A stretch of 64,000 nucleotides of DNA, taken from NCBI GenBank assembly GCA_023262855.1, contig JALQYQ010000051.1, forward strand, positions 1-64,000. The letters run 5' to 3'. A program made the position numbers and the translations under genes. The notes beneath the pieces are model-generated. The model did no database searches. It was not told the origin of the DNA and saw nothing but the letters and a program-made list of their open reading frames with translations. Positions 52,399 through 61,121 of the stretch are shown here, piece after piece; the first letter of the stretch is position 1; every line of letters begins with the position of its first letter. The stretch is from Crocinitomicaceae bacterium (GTDB lineage: Bacteria > Bacteroidota > Bacteroidia > Flavobacteriales_D > Crocinitomicaceae).

Positions 52399-53591
52399 TT
52401 TTGAATGTTAATTTTTACAGGCTTCGCGTTGTAAGCGTCTGCAAAAATAAGCAAATATGTACCAATCGGTAAATTGCTCAAATCAAAAGAATTGTTAAGA
52501 ATATGTGTTGATGCAACATTTTGTCCTGCCAACGAATAGACTTCAACTACGGTATTCTCCGCAACACCATTTACCGAAAACAATCCTTCTGAAGGGTTTG
52601 GATAGACTTGCACATTCACAATTCCGAATTCCGATAAACCAACCGAACATCCAGGTTGACAAAAAGTGATTCCAGCACCCACTGTTCCGATGTTAAAATC
52701 AATATTTCCTCCTGTATTGTCACAAAAATCGTACGTTCCATTCATGTCACCAGCGTTATAGGTTTCATTTGCCACACAAAAATTTCCTGAACCAAATACT
52801 TCATAACTATTGTAGAAATCATTCCAAATTTCAATTGAACCGTTATTCGTTAATGTTGCAATTCCACCTAAGGAATCTCCATTGTAGAAATCATTATGAG
52901 CCATAATTTCGTTATTTGTTCCAACACCAAATACACCAATGTTGAACCAATTTTGCTGCACCTCTAAAAATCCTGTTCCAGACATATCAAAAATGCCTGA
53001 GTTTCCAAAAGCATTGCACATGATATAGCCACCAGTCATGGTAAAACTTCCTGTGTTTCCTAAAGAATCAGCTCCAATTGGACCAGATGTATTTGCAAAA
53101 CCTACATTTAAGAAGTTACCCGTATAAACAGTTCCTGAATTATTGAAATCTCCTTCAGACATTAAACTATCCAAACCGTCGACCAAACCAGAATTTGTAA
53201 AAAATGAATTTGCCCCAACATAAGCTGCTTTTGTCATGGAGAAATGTCCGTCATTTGTTAAAGCACCACCATTTGTAAAAGCAATTTGGTCAAATGCACT
53301 ATTTCCATGATTGATGTATTCTGAATTCATTCCATCTACCAACAAGTTTTTTAAACCTGCTTGTAATAATGCTCCAGATGAATTAACAGTAATACTACCT
53401 CCATTTGTAACAGCCCAATTCACATCCATCGTCAATGTGTGATTGATGATTACATGATCATCAGTTGTTGGTAAACAAATACAATCCCATGTCAGCGGGT
53501 TCGAAGCAGAACCATTTTGCGTCGAAGTAATTGTTTGTTGTGCGCTTAATGCAAAAGGTAAACAGAAAGCAAAAAGTAGACGTGATTTCAT
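52395..53591 (-). CDS. Secreted repeat protein with T9SS type A sorting domain
   Basis: 398 residues. Signal peptide LLFAFCLPFALSAQ. Residues ~20-310 are a right-handed helix-like series of short repeats around 'NSG.........N.G', 'GSFTMTGGYIMCNAFGNSGIFDMSGTGFLEV', 'NNGSIEIWNDFYNS'. The C-terminus (VQVYPNPSEGLFSVNG ... VEVYSLAGQNVAS ... LPIGTYLLIFADAYNAKPVKI) is a type A sorting tail. Surface-exposed, function unknown; the repeats suggest a beta-helix adhesin or glycan binder. Confidence 0.75.
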   Translation of the reverse strand: MKSRLLFAFCLPFALSAQQTITSTQNGSASNPLTWDCICLPTTDDHVIINHTLTMDVNWAVTNGGSITVNSSGALLQAGLKNLLVDGMNSEYINHGNSAFDQIAFTNGGALTNDGHFSMTKAAYVGANSFFTNSGLVDGLDSLMSEGDFNNSGTVYTGNFLNVGFANTSGPIGADSLGNTGSFTMTGGYIMCNAFGNSGIFDMSGTGFLEVQQNWFNIGVFGVGTNNEIMAHNDFYNGDSLGGIATLTNNGSIEIWNDFYNSYEVFGSGNFCVANETYNAGDMNGTYDFCDNTGGNIDFNIGTVGAGITFCQPGCSVGLSEFGIVNVQVYPNPSEGLFSVNGVAENTVVEVYSLAGQNVASTHILNNSFDLSNLPIGTYLLIFADAYNAKPVKINIQK

Positions 53592-53712
53592 AGTTCGTTT
53601 ATTAATGTTGATGTATACAAATATACAACGTGTTTTTATACGAAACCGTTGGGTTTATAATTTGGGTCATTCTTGTGATTTCAAACTATAATGTTAATAT
53701 TTTAACAAGCGC

Positions 53713-53742
53713 TTGCGTAGGATTGCGCATTTTTTACCTTTG
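53713..53742 (+). promoter_or_regulatory. Promoter of the tryptophan dioxygenase gene
   Basis: TTG at 53713-53715, 19 bp, then TACCTTTG (53735-53742). The start would be near 53748, leaving a leader of about seven bases before the ATG at 53755. Confidence 0.5.
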
Positions 53743-53754
53743 CTATGTTAAATT

Positions 53755-54711
53755 ATGAACATGGAAATAACACCCGAAATCCAACAGCGTCTTGATCAAT
53801 TAAATGAGAAATATTCTGCATTGGGTCAAGATTTACTTTCGTATTTGGATGGTTTGCTATACGCAGACACAGTTAAATACTGGGACTATATTGAGGTTGA
53901 TACCTTATTAAGTTTACAAAAACCGCGTACAAACTTTCCTGATGAAGTTATTTTCATCATGTATCATCAAGTAACGGAATTGTATTTCAAATTGTCGTTG
54001 AATGAATTTGAACAACTTTCTAACGAAAAAGATATTACAGCCAAGTTCTTTATCAATCATGTTTCACGCATCAATCGTTATTTTGAAGCTTTGATTAAAA
54101 GTTTTGAGATTATGATTGTTGGGATGGATCGCGATCAGTTCATGAAATTTAGAATGTCTTTGTTACCAGCAAGTGGATTCCAATCAGCACAATATCGTTT
54201 CATTGAAATGTTTAGCACGGATTTCATTAACTTGGTCCATAAAGACAAACGAGCAGAATATACGGTAAACTCTCCAATCGAAGATATGTATGAGCATATT
54301 TATTGGAAAGAAGGAGCAACTGAATTGGCTACAGGTAAAAAAACATTGACGTTAGTGCAGTTTGAAGAGCGTTATCAAGATGAATTTATAGCACTTGGTA
54401 AAAAATGTCGCACTGAAAATCTGTGGCAAGTGTACAAACGTTTGTCTGTAGAAGATCAAAAAAATCCAGCAGTGATTAATGCTATGAAACAAAATGACGT
54501 CAATGTAAATATCAATTGGCCATTAGCGCATTACAAATCTGCTGTTCAATATTTGAACAAAGATTCTGCGGATATCGCTGCAACAGGTGGAACTAACTGG
54601 CAAAAATACTTACCTCCGAGATTCCAAAAACGCATTTTCTATCCAGCACTTTGGTCAGAACATGAAATGAATGAATGGGGAAAAGCGTGGGTTGAAGAAG
54701 CCTTATCGTAA
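53755..54711 (+). CDS. Tryptophan 2,3-dioxygenase family protein
   Basis: 318 residues. PDEVIFIMYHQVTELYFKLSLNEFEQL contains the family's substrate-side motif (H-Q-x-x-E-L-W/Y-F-K). RIFEALIKSFEIM-type helices, FRMSLLPASGFQSAQYRFIEMF (the GxxSxQ/Y-R substrate loop) and WPLAHYKSAVQYL follow, consistent with the heme-binding helix region. The enzyme opens the indole ring of tryptophan to N-formylkynurenine. No other kynurenine genes are in the window. Two ATGs (53755, 53761) are possible. Confidence 0.82.
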   Translation: MNMEITPEIQQRLDQLNEKYSALGQDLLSYLDGLLYADTVKYWDYIEVDTLLSLQKPRTNFPDEVIFIMYHQVTELYFKLSLNEFEQLSNEKDITAKFFINHVSRINRYFEALIKSFEIMIVGMDRDQFMKFRMSLLPASGFQSAQYRFIEMFSTDFINLVHKDKRAEYTVNSPIEDMYEHIYWKEGATELATGKKTLTLVQFEERYQDEFIALGKKCRTENLWQVYKRLSVEDQKNPAVINAMKQNDVNVNINWPLAHYKSAVQYLNKDSADIAATGGTNWQKYLPPRFQKRIFYPALWSEHEMNEWGKAWVEEALS

Positions 54712-54721
54712 TTAAATTTGA

Positions 54722-54755
54722 AAAGGAACAGGTCATGGATTTGTTCCTTTTTTGT
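54722..54755 (+). terminator. Terminator after the tryptophan dioxygenase gene
   Basis: AAAAGGAACA, a 10-nt loop, then TGTTCCTTTTTT. Stem AAGGAACA/TGTTCCTT followed by T-rich sequence. Confidence 0.75.
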
Positions 54756-54757
54756 TT

Positions 54758-55420
54758 TTAGTTGAACGATTCCAATAACAATCCCATGTCCTCAAATTGG
54801 TAATCAGCAAGAATCAATTTCGGTTCTGGAAAATGTGTTTTTTCTGGAATACATACCACTTTCATTTTAGCGGCTTTCGCTGAGATAATTCCGTTCAAGG
54901 AATCCTCAATCACCAAGCATTTTCGCGGATCAACTTTAAAATAATCTGCAACAGTTAAATAAACAGCAGGATGTGGTTTTCCATAGGCTTCCATCTCTGC
55001 AGAATGTGTGCAATCGAAGGATGCTTTTAAATCCAATACCTCCAAAACGCTATCGATTAAAACACGGTACGACGAAGTAGCCAAGCCAATTTTCTTGTTG
55101 TGTGAACGCAAATAATTTAGTGTTTCAACAACTCCCGTTAAAGGAGTTCCATTTGCGCGTATTAATTCTTGCATTTTGGAAACAATTTGCTGTTCTACCT
55201 CTTCAGGAGAAACATTTTTCCAACCTTCGTGTTGGTGCCAAAATTGAATTACTTCATCCAAGCGCAATCCAACCGTTTTTTGAAAATCCTGTCGTGTGAG
55301 TTTTGATCCAACCGCTGCAAAAACTTGTTCCATCGCAATTTTCCACAAGGGTTCGGAGTCTATTAAAACGCCATCCATGTCAAAAATCACGGCATCAAAA
55401 TCTTCAAGGTTTAATTTCAT
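54758..55420 (-). CDS. HAD-superfamily sugar-phosphate phosphatase
   Basis: 220 residues. HAD motif I VIFDMDGVLIDSEPLW (nucleophile Asp, acid Asp), motif II LATSS, motif III GKPHPAVYL (Lys), motif IV VIEDSLNGIISAKAAKM. The helical cap follows motif I. It is of the PGMB/2-deoxyglucose-6-phosphatase (HxpB-like) type, acting on hexose or hexitol phosphates; the exact substrate is unknown. Its ATG overlaps the upstream gene's stop (ATGA). Confidence 0.85.
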   Translation of the reverse strand: MKLNLEDFDAVIFDMDGVLIDSEPLWKIAMEQVFAAVGSKLTRQDFQKTVGLRLDEVIQFWHQHEGWKNVSPEEVEQQIVSKMQELIRANGTPLTGVVETLNYLRSHNKKIGLATSSYRVLIDSVLEVLDLKASFDCTHSAEMEAYGKPHPAVYLTVADYFKVDPRKCLVIEDSLNGIISAKAAKMKVVCIPEKTHFPEPKLILADYQFEDMGLLLESFN

Positions 55421-56256
55421 TTTTTACGAATTGTATATAAGAAAGGACCACCAAGTACTTTATGTTTTTCCGCAGCCACAAAAAATTGTTTGTCACTCAA
55501 CACCAGAATTGCTTCTTTTTGATTGTAGTCCTTGAAAACATAATCGCTCTTTTTAACAAAGGCTCCTTCCATTTTTTCAAAATCAATCATCCGGTTGTAA
55601 GTCAATAAATACAAATGATTGTTCTTAAAATCGGCACTTGTCACAGCATCAAGTCTCCAACCATTTTTACCGATTTCAATGCTGTATCGTTTCTTTGCAA
55701 TTTGCTGTTTACCTGTTGTAGCGATGCCGTAAATATTGGAAATTCCTGTCCAAGGTTTTGCATACGATTTTGTGACCATAAAAATGGAATCATTGTCCCA
55801 GAAAATACTTTCACAATCGAAATTTTTATTGGCTTCTTTTGGTGGAAAAGCATCCTGATCTTCATAGGTAAAATTCAATTTTTCCACCTTGACGCTGTCG
55901 TTTTCAAAAGCCAATTTAGCATCAACTTTTAGAATCACTAAATCGTGTCGTTTATTTTCATTGTTTCCACAATCAGCAATGTATACAAAGCCTTTTGAAT
56001 CAATGGTTAAGTCTTCCCAATCGTTGTTTTTAGCATTTGTTATTCTACACGTATGAACAAGCTTTCCTTTAAAATTGATAAAAAACAATTGCGGTTTGTT
56101 TCCACTATCATTCATGGTAATCAACAAGGTGTCTTGAAAGAGTGCCAATCCGGAAATCTCATTGAGGTCGTTGGATAGTTTTTCACATGATTCTTTTGTT
56201 TGCCCAAAAGAACAGAATGTCAGAATCGAAAAGAGAAAAATAATTGTACTTCGCAT
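55417..56256 (-). CDS. Secreted beta-propeller protein (SdiA-regulated/phytase-like)
   Basis: 279 residues. Signal peptide IIFLFSILTFCSFGQ. Propeller-blade features: LNEISGLALFQDTLLITMNDSGNKPQLFFI, KNNDWEDLTIDSKGFVYIADCGNNENKRHDLVILK, FDCESIFWDNDSIFMVTKSYAKPW and WRLDAVTSADFKNNHLYLLTYNR. The 'NDWEDL....G..YIADCGNN' signature occurs in Bacteroidota secreted esterase-like/phytase-like propellers. No catalytic residues can be named. The stop/start overlaps on both sides (TAATG upstream, ATGA downstream) place it in a three-gene transcript with the CorC-like and HAD genes. Confidence 0.6.
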   Translation of the reverse strand: MRSTIIFLFSILTFCSFGQTKESCEKLSNDLNEISGLALFQDTLLITMNDSGNKPQLFFINFKGKLVHTCRITNAKNNDWEDLTIDSKGFVYIADCGNNENKRHDLVILKVDAKLAFENDSVKVEKLNFTYEDQDAFPPKEANKNFDCESIFWDNDSIFMVTKSYAKPWTGISNIYGIATTGKQQIAKKRYSIEIGKNGWRLDAVTSADFKNNHLYLLTYNRMIDFEKMEGAFVKKSDYVFKDYNQKEAILVLSDKQFFVAAEKHKVLGGPFLYTIRKK

Positions 56257-57521
56257 TAATCCAATTTTACGATTCGTACCACTTCTATGCGTCGATCACT
56301 TACTTGTTCAATGAACAAACGCAATCCATCACATTCAATTTCAGTTCCTGCCTCAGGAATCGATTCCAATTCATTAATGATGAATCCACCCAGTGTTTCA
56401 TATTCTTCCGATTCCGTGAGATTCAAGTTGTATTCTTCATTCAAGTAATCAATCTCAAGACGTGCTGAAAAACGAAATTCTCGCTCTGAAAGTTGTTCTT
56501 CCAAACGCAATTCAACATCGTGTTCATCCTCAATTTCACCAAAAATTTCTTCGATGACATCTTCTATCGTAATTACACCAGCCGTTCCACCATATTCATC
56601 CACTACAACTGCGATATTTCCGGACTGCTTCGTGAACAATTCCAACAATTCTTTTCCAGGCATTGCCGCTGGAACATAGCTAATTGGAAGAAGAATTTGT
56701 TTGATTAATTGCGGTTTTTTAAACATTTCAAATGAATGAACGTAACCAATTACGTTGTCTATGCTTGTTCTATAAACCAATATTTTGGATAATCCTTTAT
56801 CAATAAAAAGTTGTTTTAAGACTTCAATATCTTGCTCAACATCTACTGCGATAATTTCAGTTCTTGGAATCATGCAATCACGCGCTTTAATTTCCGAAAA
56901 GTCCAACGCGTTTTGCAAAATTTGCATTTCATTTCCCAATTCCTCCTCTTCTTGTAAGCGGGAAGACAAATCTTGTACGTAATCTTCAAGGTCAATTTTG
57001 GAAAATACCTTTTCAGAATTTTTACGATCAATTCCCAACATCCAAAGGAAGAAATTACTCACAAGCATTACTACTTGAGTTGGTAGGTACAATAAAATGT
57101 ACACCAAATACATTGGAGCTGTTGCCCATTTCAGGAAACCATTTGGATTCAATTGAACCAAAACTTTGGGTAGAAACTCTGCCGTAATAAGTACTAAAAG
57201 AGTTGATAAAAGTGTTTGAATTAACAGTATAGACGTATCGTTGCTTATTCCCCACGTTTCGATCACATCATGGTTTAACATGCTCGCAAAGGAAATACCA
57301 AACAGTACGAGTGAAACATTATACGCAAGAAGTAGAAGAGCAATAAAAAACGATTCTTTACTATAGAAAGTACCCATCATTTTTCCATTCATGGTTCCTT
57401 TTGCTCGATCAAGTTCAACTTTTAAGCGATTGGAAGATAGAAAAGCAATTTCCATCCCTGCGAAAAAGGCGCAAAAAATAAGGGAAATAACAATAAGCAG
57501 TACGGTGACGGAAGGGTCCAT
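56256..57521 (-). CDS. CorC/HlyC-type membrane protein (CNNM-CBS-transporter-associated)
   Basis: 421 residues. The CNNM/DUF21 membrane domain (residues ~1-190: FCAFFAGMEIAFLSSNRLKVELDRAKGT, LVLITAEFLPKVL with the conserved 'AEFLPK') is followed by two CBS domains (ALDFSEIKARDCMIPRTEIIAV, IAVVVDEYGGTAGVITIEDVIEEIFGEIEDEHD) and a C-terminal transporter-associated domain (LEIDYLNEEYNLNLTESEEYETLGGFIINELESIP). Known members affect magnesium/cobalt efflux or, as GldE, gliding. The usual gldE neighbours (gldD, ssb) are not adjacent, so it is called only by family. Confidence 0.88.
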   Translation of the reverse strand: MDPSVTVLLIVISLIFCAFFAGMEIAFLSSNRLKVELDRAKGTMNGKMMGTFYSKESFFIALLLLAYNVSLVLFGISFASMLNHDVIETWGISNDTSILLIQTLLSTLLVLITAEFLPKVLVQLNPNGFLKWATAPMYLVYILLYLPTQVVMLVSNFFLWMLGIDRKNSEKVFSKIDLEDYVQDLSSRLQEEEELGNEMQILQNALDFSEIKARDCMIPRTEIIAVDVEQDIEVLKQLFIDKGLSKILVYRTSIDNVIGYVHSFEMFKKPQLIKQILLPISYVPAAMPGKELLELFTKQSGNIAVVVDEYGGTAGVITIEDVIEEIFGEIEDEHDVELRLEEQLSEREFRFSARLEIDYLNEEYNLNLTESEEYETLGGFIINELESIPEAGTEIECDGLRLFIEQVSDRRIEVVRIVKLD

Positions 57522-57560
57522 TTATCAATTATTCTTGCTCTAATATACTAAATTAGAGTG

Positions 57561-58835
57561 TTATAGCACATCGAAACCGATGTCTTTTCGATAATATGCT
57601 CCGTCGAACTCAATTTTTGCAGCAGCGTCATACGATTTTGCCAAAGCGCCATCCAAGTGTTTTCCGTAAGAAGTGATTGCTAGTACACGACCACCTGCTG
57701 ACAGAACAGCTGGTCCATCTGAAGCCGTTCCAGCATGAAAAACAATACTATCTGTGATCGCATTTAAACCATAAATTTGTTTTCCTTTCTCGTATGCTTC
57801 TGGATAACCACCAGCAACCATCATTACTGTCGCAGCACATTTATCGATGAATTGAACATCACGTTCTGAAAGTGTATTCGTTGCAACACCTTCAAACAAA
57901 TCAAGAATGTCTGATTTTAAACGTGGAATAACAACTTCTGTTTCTGGGTCACCCATTCTGCAATTATATTCAATAACGAATGGTTCGCCTTTCACATTGA
58001 TTAAGCCGAAGAAAATAAATCCTTTGTATGGAATATTATCTTGTTTCAAACCTTTCACGGTTGGGATGATAATTTGATTTTGGACTTTGTCCATAAAAGC
58101 AGCATCCGCAAATGGTACTGGAGAAACAGCTCCCATTCCGCCTGTATTTAAACCTGTATCACCTTCACCGATACGTTTGTAATCTTTCGCTTCTGGCAAC
58201 AATTTATACGAATCACCATCCGTAATTACAAATACTGATAATTCGATTCCTTTTAAAAATTGTTCAATGACAACTCTAGAGCTTGCTTCACCGAATTTTG
58301 CATCAGCCAACATGCTTTTCAACTCAGTTTTCGCTTCTTTCAAATCGTCAATAATCAAAACTCCCTTTCCTGCAGCTAACCCATCAGCTTTCAAAACATA
58401 CGGAGGTTTCATGGATTCTATAAAGGTATAACCTTGTTCAAGGGTATCTTTCGTAAATGTTGCGTATTTCGCAGTTGGAATGTTGTGACGAAACATGAAT
58501 TGTTTCGCGAAATCTTTACTTCCTTCTAGTTGAGCTGCATATTGATTTGGACCAATTACTGGAACATTTTTCAATTCGTTGTCTGCTAAAAAGAAATCGT
58601 GTATTCCTTTCACAAGAGGTTCTTCCGGACCAACAACTACCATGTCAATTTGGTTATCAAGGACGAAATTTTTGATTGCTGGAAAATCTGTTGTGCTCAT
58701 TGCAATGTTTTTTCCGAACAAACGCGTTCCAGCATTTCCAGGAGCGATAAACAGCTCTTCCAACATTGAACTTTGTGCCATTTTCCATGCTAATGCATTT
58801 TCTCTACCACCGGAACCAAGAAGTAATACTCTCAT
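57561..58835 (-). CDS. purD: Phosphoribosylamine-glycine ligase
   Basis: Joins glycine to 5-phosphoribosylamine, the second step of purine synthesis. 424 residues from the ATG at 58835 (MRVLLLGSGGRENALAWKM); the longer frame to 58856 overlaps purQ. ATP-grasp features: VVVGPEEPLVKGIHDFF, PPYVLKADGLAAGKGVLIIDD, VIEQFLKGIELSVFVITDG, NTGGMGAVSPVPFAD, FGLINVKGEPFVIEYNCRMGDPETEVV. Normal length. 14 bp after purQ on the same strand. Confidence 0.96.
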   Translation of the reverse strand: MRVLLLGSGGRENALAWKMAQSSMLEELFIAPGNAGTRLFGKNIAMSTTDFPAIKNFVLDNQIDMVVVGPEEPLVKGIHDFFLADNELKNVPVIGPNQYAAQLEGSKDFAKQFMFRHNIPTAKYATFTKDTLEQGYTFIESMKPPYVLKADGLAAGKGVLIIDDLKEAKTELKSMLADAKFGEASSRVVIEQFLKGIELSVFVITDGDSYKLLPEAKDYKRIGEGDTGLNTGGMGAVSPVPFADAAFMDKVQNQIIIPTVKGLKQDNIPYKGFIFFGLINVKGEPFVIEYNCRMGDPETEVVIPRLKSDILDLFEGVATNTLSERDVQFIDKCAATVMMVAGGYPEAYEKGKQIYGLNAITDSIVFHAGTASDGPAVLSAGGRVLAITSYGKHLDGALAKSYDAAAKIEFDGAYYRKDIGFDVL

Positions 58836-58849
58836 GTTAATTGTTGCTT

Positions 58850-59536
58850 TTAGCAATATTTTAAAAGGGATTCAAAAATTAATTTACCGTCTTCGTTTGC
58901 AATGAAACGATCGGCAGCACGCTCTGGATGCGGCATCATCCCAAATACATTTTTACCTGCATTTGTGATGCCAGCGATATTTTTCAACGCTCCATTTGGA
59001 TTGAATTCATCTGAAACAATACCATCTTCAGAACAATATTTGAAAATAATTTGATCGTTGTCTTCAATTTTCTTGATTGTATCATCTGACGCAAAGAATC
59101 TTCCTTCACCGTGTGCGATTGGAATTTTAAACGTACGATCTGTGCTCAATCCTTTTGAAATTGCAGCGCTTTCAGATGTTGGTTTTAGAAACACATTTTT
59201 ACAAATGAATTTCTGATTGTTGTTATGAAGCAAAGCTCCTTCTAACAATCCAGATTCTGTCAAAATTTGGAATCCATTACAAACACCAAGAACAAAACCT
59301 CCTTTGTTTGCGTGATTAATTACTTCCGTCATAATTGGCGATAATTTTGCAATTGCACCTGAACGCAAATAATCACCGAATGAAAATCCACCAGGAAGTA
59401 CAACAAAATCAACACCTTTCAAGTCGGTATCTTTGTGCCAAAGGCGTTCAACTTTTTGACCCATGATGTCTTGTAAAACATATACCATGTCTTCATCACA
59501 GTTCGAACCAGGGAAAGTAACTACTCCAAATTTCAT
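58850..59536 (-). CDS. purQ: Phosphoribosylformylglycinamidine synthase subunit PurQ
   Basis: The glutaminase subunit of FGAM synthase; it supplies ammonia for step four of purine synthesis. 228 residues. FPGSNCDEDM at the start, VLPGGFSFGDYLRSG, the nucleophile Cys in GVCNGFQIL, HGEGRF, and C-terminal GMMPHPERAA with the catalytic His/Glu. Its presence implies a separate small-type PurL and PurS, elsewhere in the genome. Operon with purD. Confidence 0.95.
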   Translation of the reverse strand: MKFGVVTFPGSNCDEDMVYVLQDIMGQKVERLWHKDTDLKGVDFVVLPGGFSFGDYLRSGAIAKLSPIMTEVINHANKGGFVLGVCNGFQILTESGLLEGALLHNNNQKFICKNVFLKPTSESAAISKGLSTDRTFKIPIAHGEGRFFASDDTIKKIEDNDQIIFKYCSEDGIVSDEFNPNGALKNIAGITNAGKNVFGMMPHPERAADRFIANEDGKLIFESLLKYC

Positions 59537-59614
59537 TTAATCAAGAATTTCGTGGCAAAACCACATATCAATTTGGGCGTAAAATTAGTCAAATTAACGC
59601 TGATTAACGGTCAA

Positions 59615-60568
59615 TTATTGGAAAAAATTAATCAACGAATAACCAAGTGTTAGATAAAAGAGCACCATTGCTACAATTCCAAATGTTTTATTGGAAAAAG
59701 AAAAGGTAAGGAAGAATGAAAGTGGAATCATCAAGAAGCTAAAACGTTCAATCTGGCGAAAGAAGATAAAATCGACCAAACCATAAGCAATACCAACACC
59801 AACAAGCCACCACAAAATGCGAACAAGTTTTTTTAAGCGAATAGATGACTTTTGCATCTTTCCTCGGATACTCACAAGACTCAACAAGAACAACAATGTA
59901 AACAACACTGCTGTTACCAAGAAATCGGTTTGTTTTTTGAAATAATTTGTTGTTTGTTCCAGAATTTTTAAGTCAATTGAGTGACCGTTGTACCAAACAA
60001 AAACGGCAGCATAAAGAAGAGGAACACTGAATGCTAAGATTGCAATTATTGTCTCACGAAAAATAAACGGTCGAATGTTCCAAGCCATGATTAACACAAA
60101 TGGAATAAGGGCAATCATTGGTGGATGGAAACTCGCTGCTAATCCAGCGAAAAAAGCACCATTAAAAATTGTTTTACGCCCATCTTCGTTTTGGCGCAAT
60201 TTAAACAATTGATACAACAAAATTATCAGGCATGTGTGCGCAATAAGTAATCCGTCTAAACTGTAAAACGAATGGTAAAAACTCATTAAAACAACATACA
60301 AAAGTGAAGACATGTAGCTATTTCGCTCTAAGAATTCATTGGTGTTGAACAACCAATTTATCCCAAAGGCATTGATTGTGATCAACAAACCCGCAGCAAT
60401 GTTTGCTATTAATGGAAAAATGACAACCGCTTCACCCCAAAGACCAAGATTAGCAGTACTATTTTGAGTGTAATAATTTGTTTGATGATTCAATAAAAAA
60501 TAGATTGATACAATTACAGGTATCAACAAAAGAACTCCGGCTCTATTTCCCAAAAACAATTTTACCAC
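59615..60568 (-). CDS. Multi-spanning membrane protein (DUF6427-like)
   Basis: 317 residues with about nine membrane helices (VLLLIPVIVSIYFLL; VVIFPLIANIAAGLLITINAFG; YMSSLLYVVLMSFYHSF; LLIAHTCLIILLYQLF; AFFAGLAASFHPPMIALIPFVLIM; TIIAILAFSVPLLYAAVFVWY; ...). The loop LRQNEDGRKTIFNGAFFAGLAASFHPP is the family's conserved part. In other Flavobacteriales this family lies near purD, as it does here. The start is a GTG at 60568 that overlaps a 24-residue frame. The role is unknown. Confidence 0.65.
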   Translation of the reverse strand: MVKLFLGNRAGVLLLIPVIVSIYFLLNHQTNYYTQNSTANLGLWGEAVVIFPLIANIAAGLLITINAFGINWLFNTNEFLERNSYMSSLLYVVLMSFYHSFYSLDGLLIAHTCLIILLYQLFKLRQNEDGRKTIFNGAFFAGLAASFHPPMIALIPFVLIMAWNIRPFIFRETIIAILAFSVPLLYAAVFVWYNGHSIDLKILEQTTNYFKKQTDFLVTAVLFTLLFLLSLVSIRGKMQKSSIRLKKLVRILWWLVGVGIAYGLVDFIFFRQIERFSFLMIPLSFFLTFSFSNKTFGIVAMVLFYLTLGYSLINFFQ

Positions 60569-60636
60569 GGGACGAAGATAAGTAAAACTGTTCCAACGAA
60601 GAAAGTTCCTCCAAAATAGTCGATAAATAGTCTCAT
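60562..60636 (-). CDS. Possible 24-residue membrane peptide
   Basis: The frame MRLFIDYFGGTFFVGTVLLIFVPW ends in a stop overlapping the GTG of the DUF6427-like gene. It is one hydrophobic segment, with an ATG, and would place translational coupling ahead of the downstream gene. It could instead be leader sequence read by chance. A conserved small protein of this type precedes related genes in some Flavobacteriia, but I cannot confirm that here. Confidence 0.25.
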   Translation of the reverse strand: MRLFIDYFGGTFFVGTVLLIFVPW

Positions 60637-60656
60637 TTTGTTAATCTTTTTTTTAC

Positions 60657-60686
60657 TTGATACTTTGCTTTTTTCCGTTATATTTG
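60657..60686 (+). promoter_or_regulatory. Promoter of the DksA-like gene
   Basis: TTG (60657-60659), 19 bp, TATATTTG (60679-60686). Start predicted near 60692, leader about 42 nt. Confidence 0.55.
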
Positions 60687-60733
60687 TTCGTCTTGGTGAA
60701 AACCAAAGAACTGTTAGAGAAAAAACGAATACT

Positions 60734-61117
60734 ATGTCACAAGAGAAAACAAGATATTCTGATGCTGAATTAGCTGAATTCAAAGAGTTAATTCAAGAAA
60801 AATTGAAAGAAGCGCACGTTGATTACACGTTGTTGGTTGGATCACTATCACACAATGATGATCACGGAACAGATGATACAGGTCGCACATTTAACATGAT
60901 GGAAGATGGTTCTGAAACTCTTTCTCGTGAAGAGGTTGCTCAGTTAGCAGCTCGTCAAGAAAAATTCATTCAGAGTTTACAAGCGGCGTTGGTTCGTATT
61001 GAAAATAAAACATACGGAATTTGCCGTGTAACAGGTAAATTAATTCAAAAAGAACGTTTACGTTTGGTTCCTCATGCAACCATGAGTATTGATGCAAAAA
61101 ACGCTCAAAACAGATAA
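60734..61117 (+). CDS. TraR/DksA-family regulator
   Basis: 127 residues from the ATG at 60734 (MSQEKTRYSDAELAEFKELI); an in-frame start at 60638 reads through the promoter and is rejected. N-terminal coiled coil (AELAEFKELIQEKLKEAH ... LAARQEKFIQSLQAALVRIENKTYGICRVTGKLIQKERLRLVPHATM). The C-terminal zinc-finger position YGICRVTGKLI...RL has one Cys; the usual four Cys are reduced, as in many Bacteroidota members. It is expected to bind RNA polymerase secondary-channel-wise like DksA. The lspA gene follows within 5 bases. Confidence 0.82.
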   Translation: MSQEKTRYSDAELAEFKELIQEKLKEAHVDYTLLVGSLSHNDDHGTDDTGRTFNMMEDGSETLSREEVAQLAARQEKFIQSLQAALVRIENKTYGICRVTGKLIQKERLRLVPHATMSIDAKNAQNR

Positions 61118-61121
61118 TTTA

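Noticed and set aside
56256-57521. Calling this gene gldE
   Set aside because: The domain order fits, but the usual gldD/ssb neighbourhood is absent and general CorC/HlyC proteins have the same layout.
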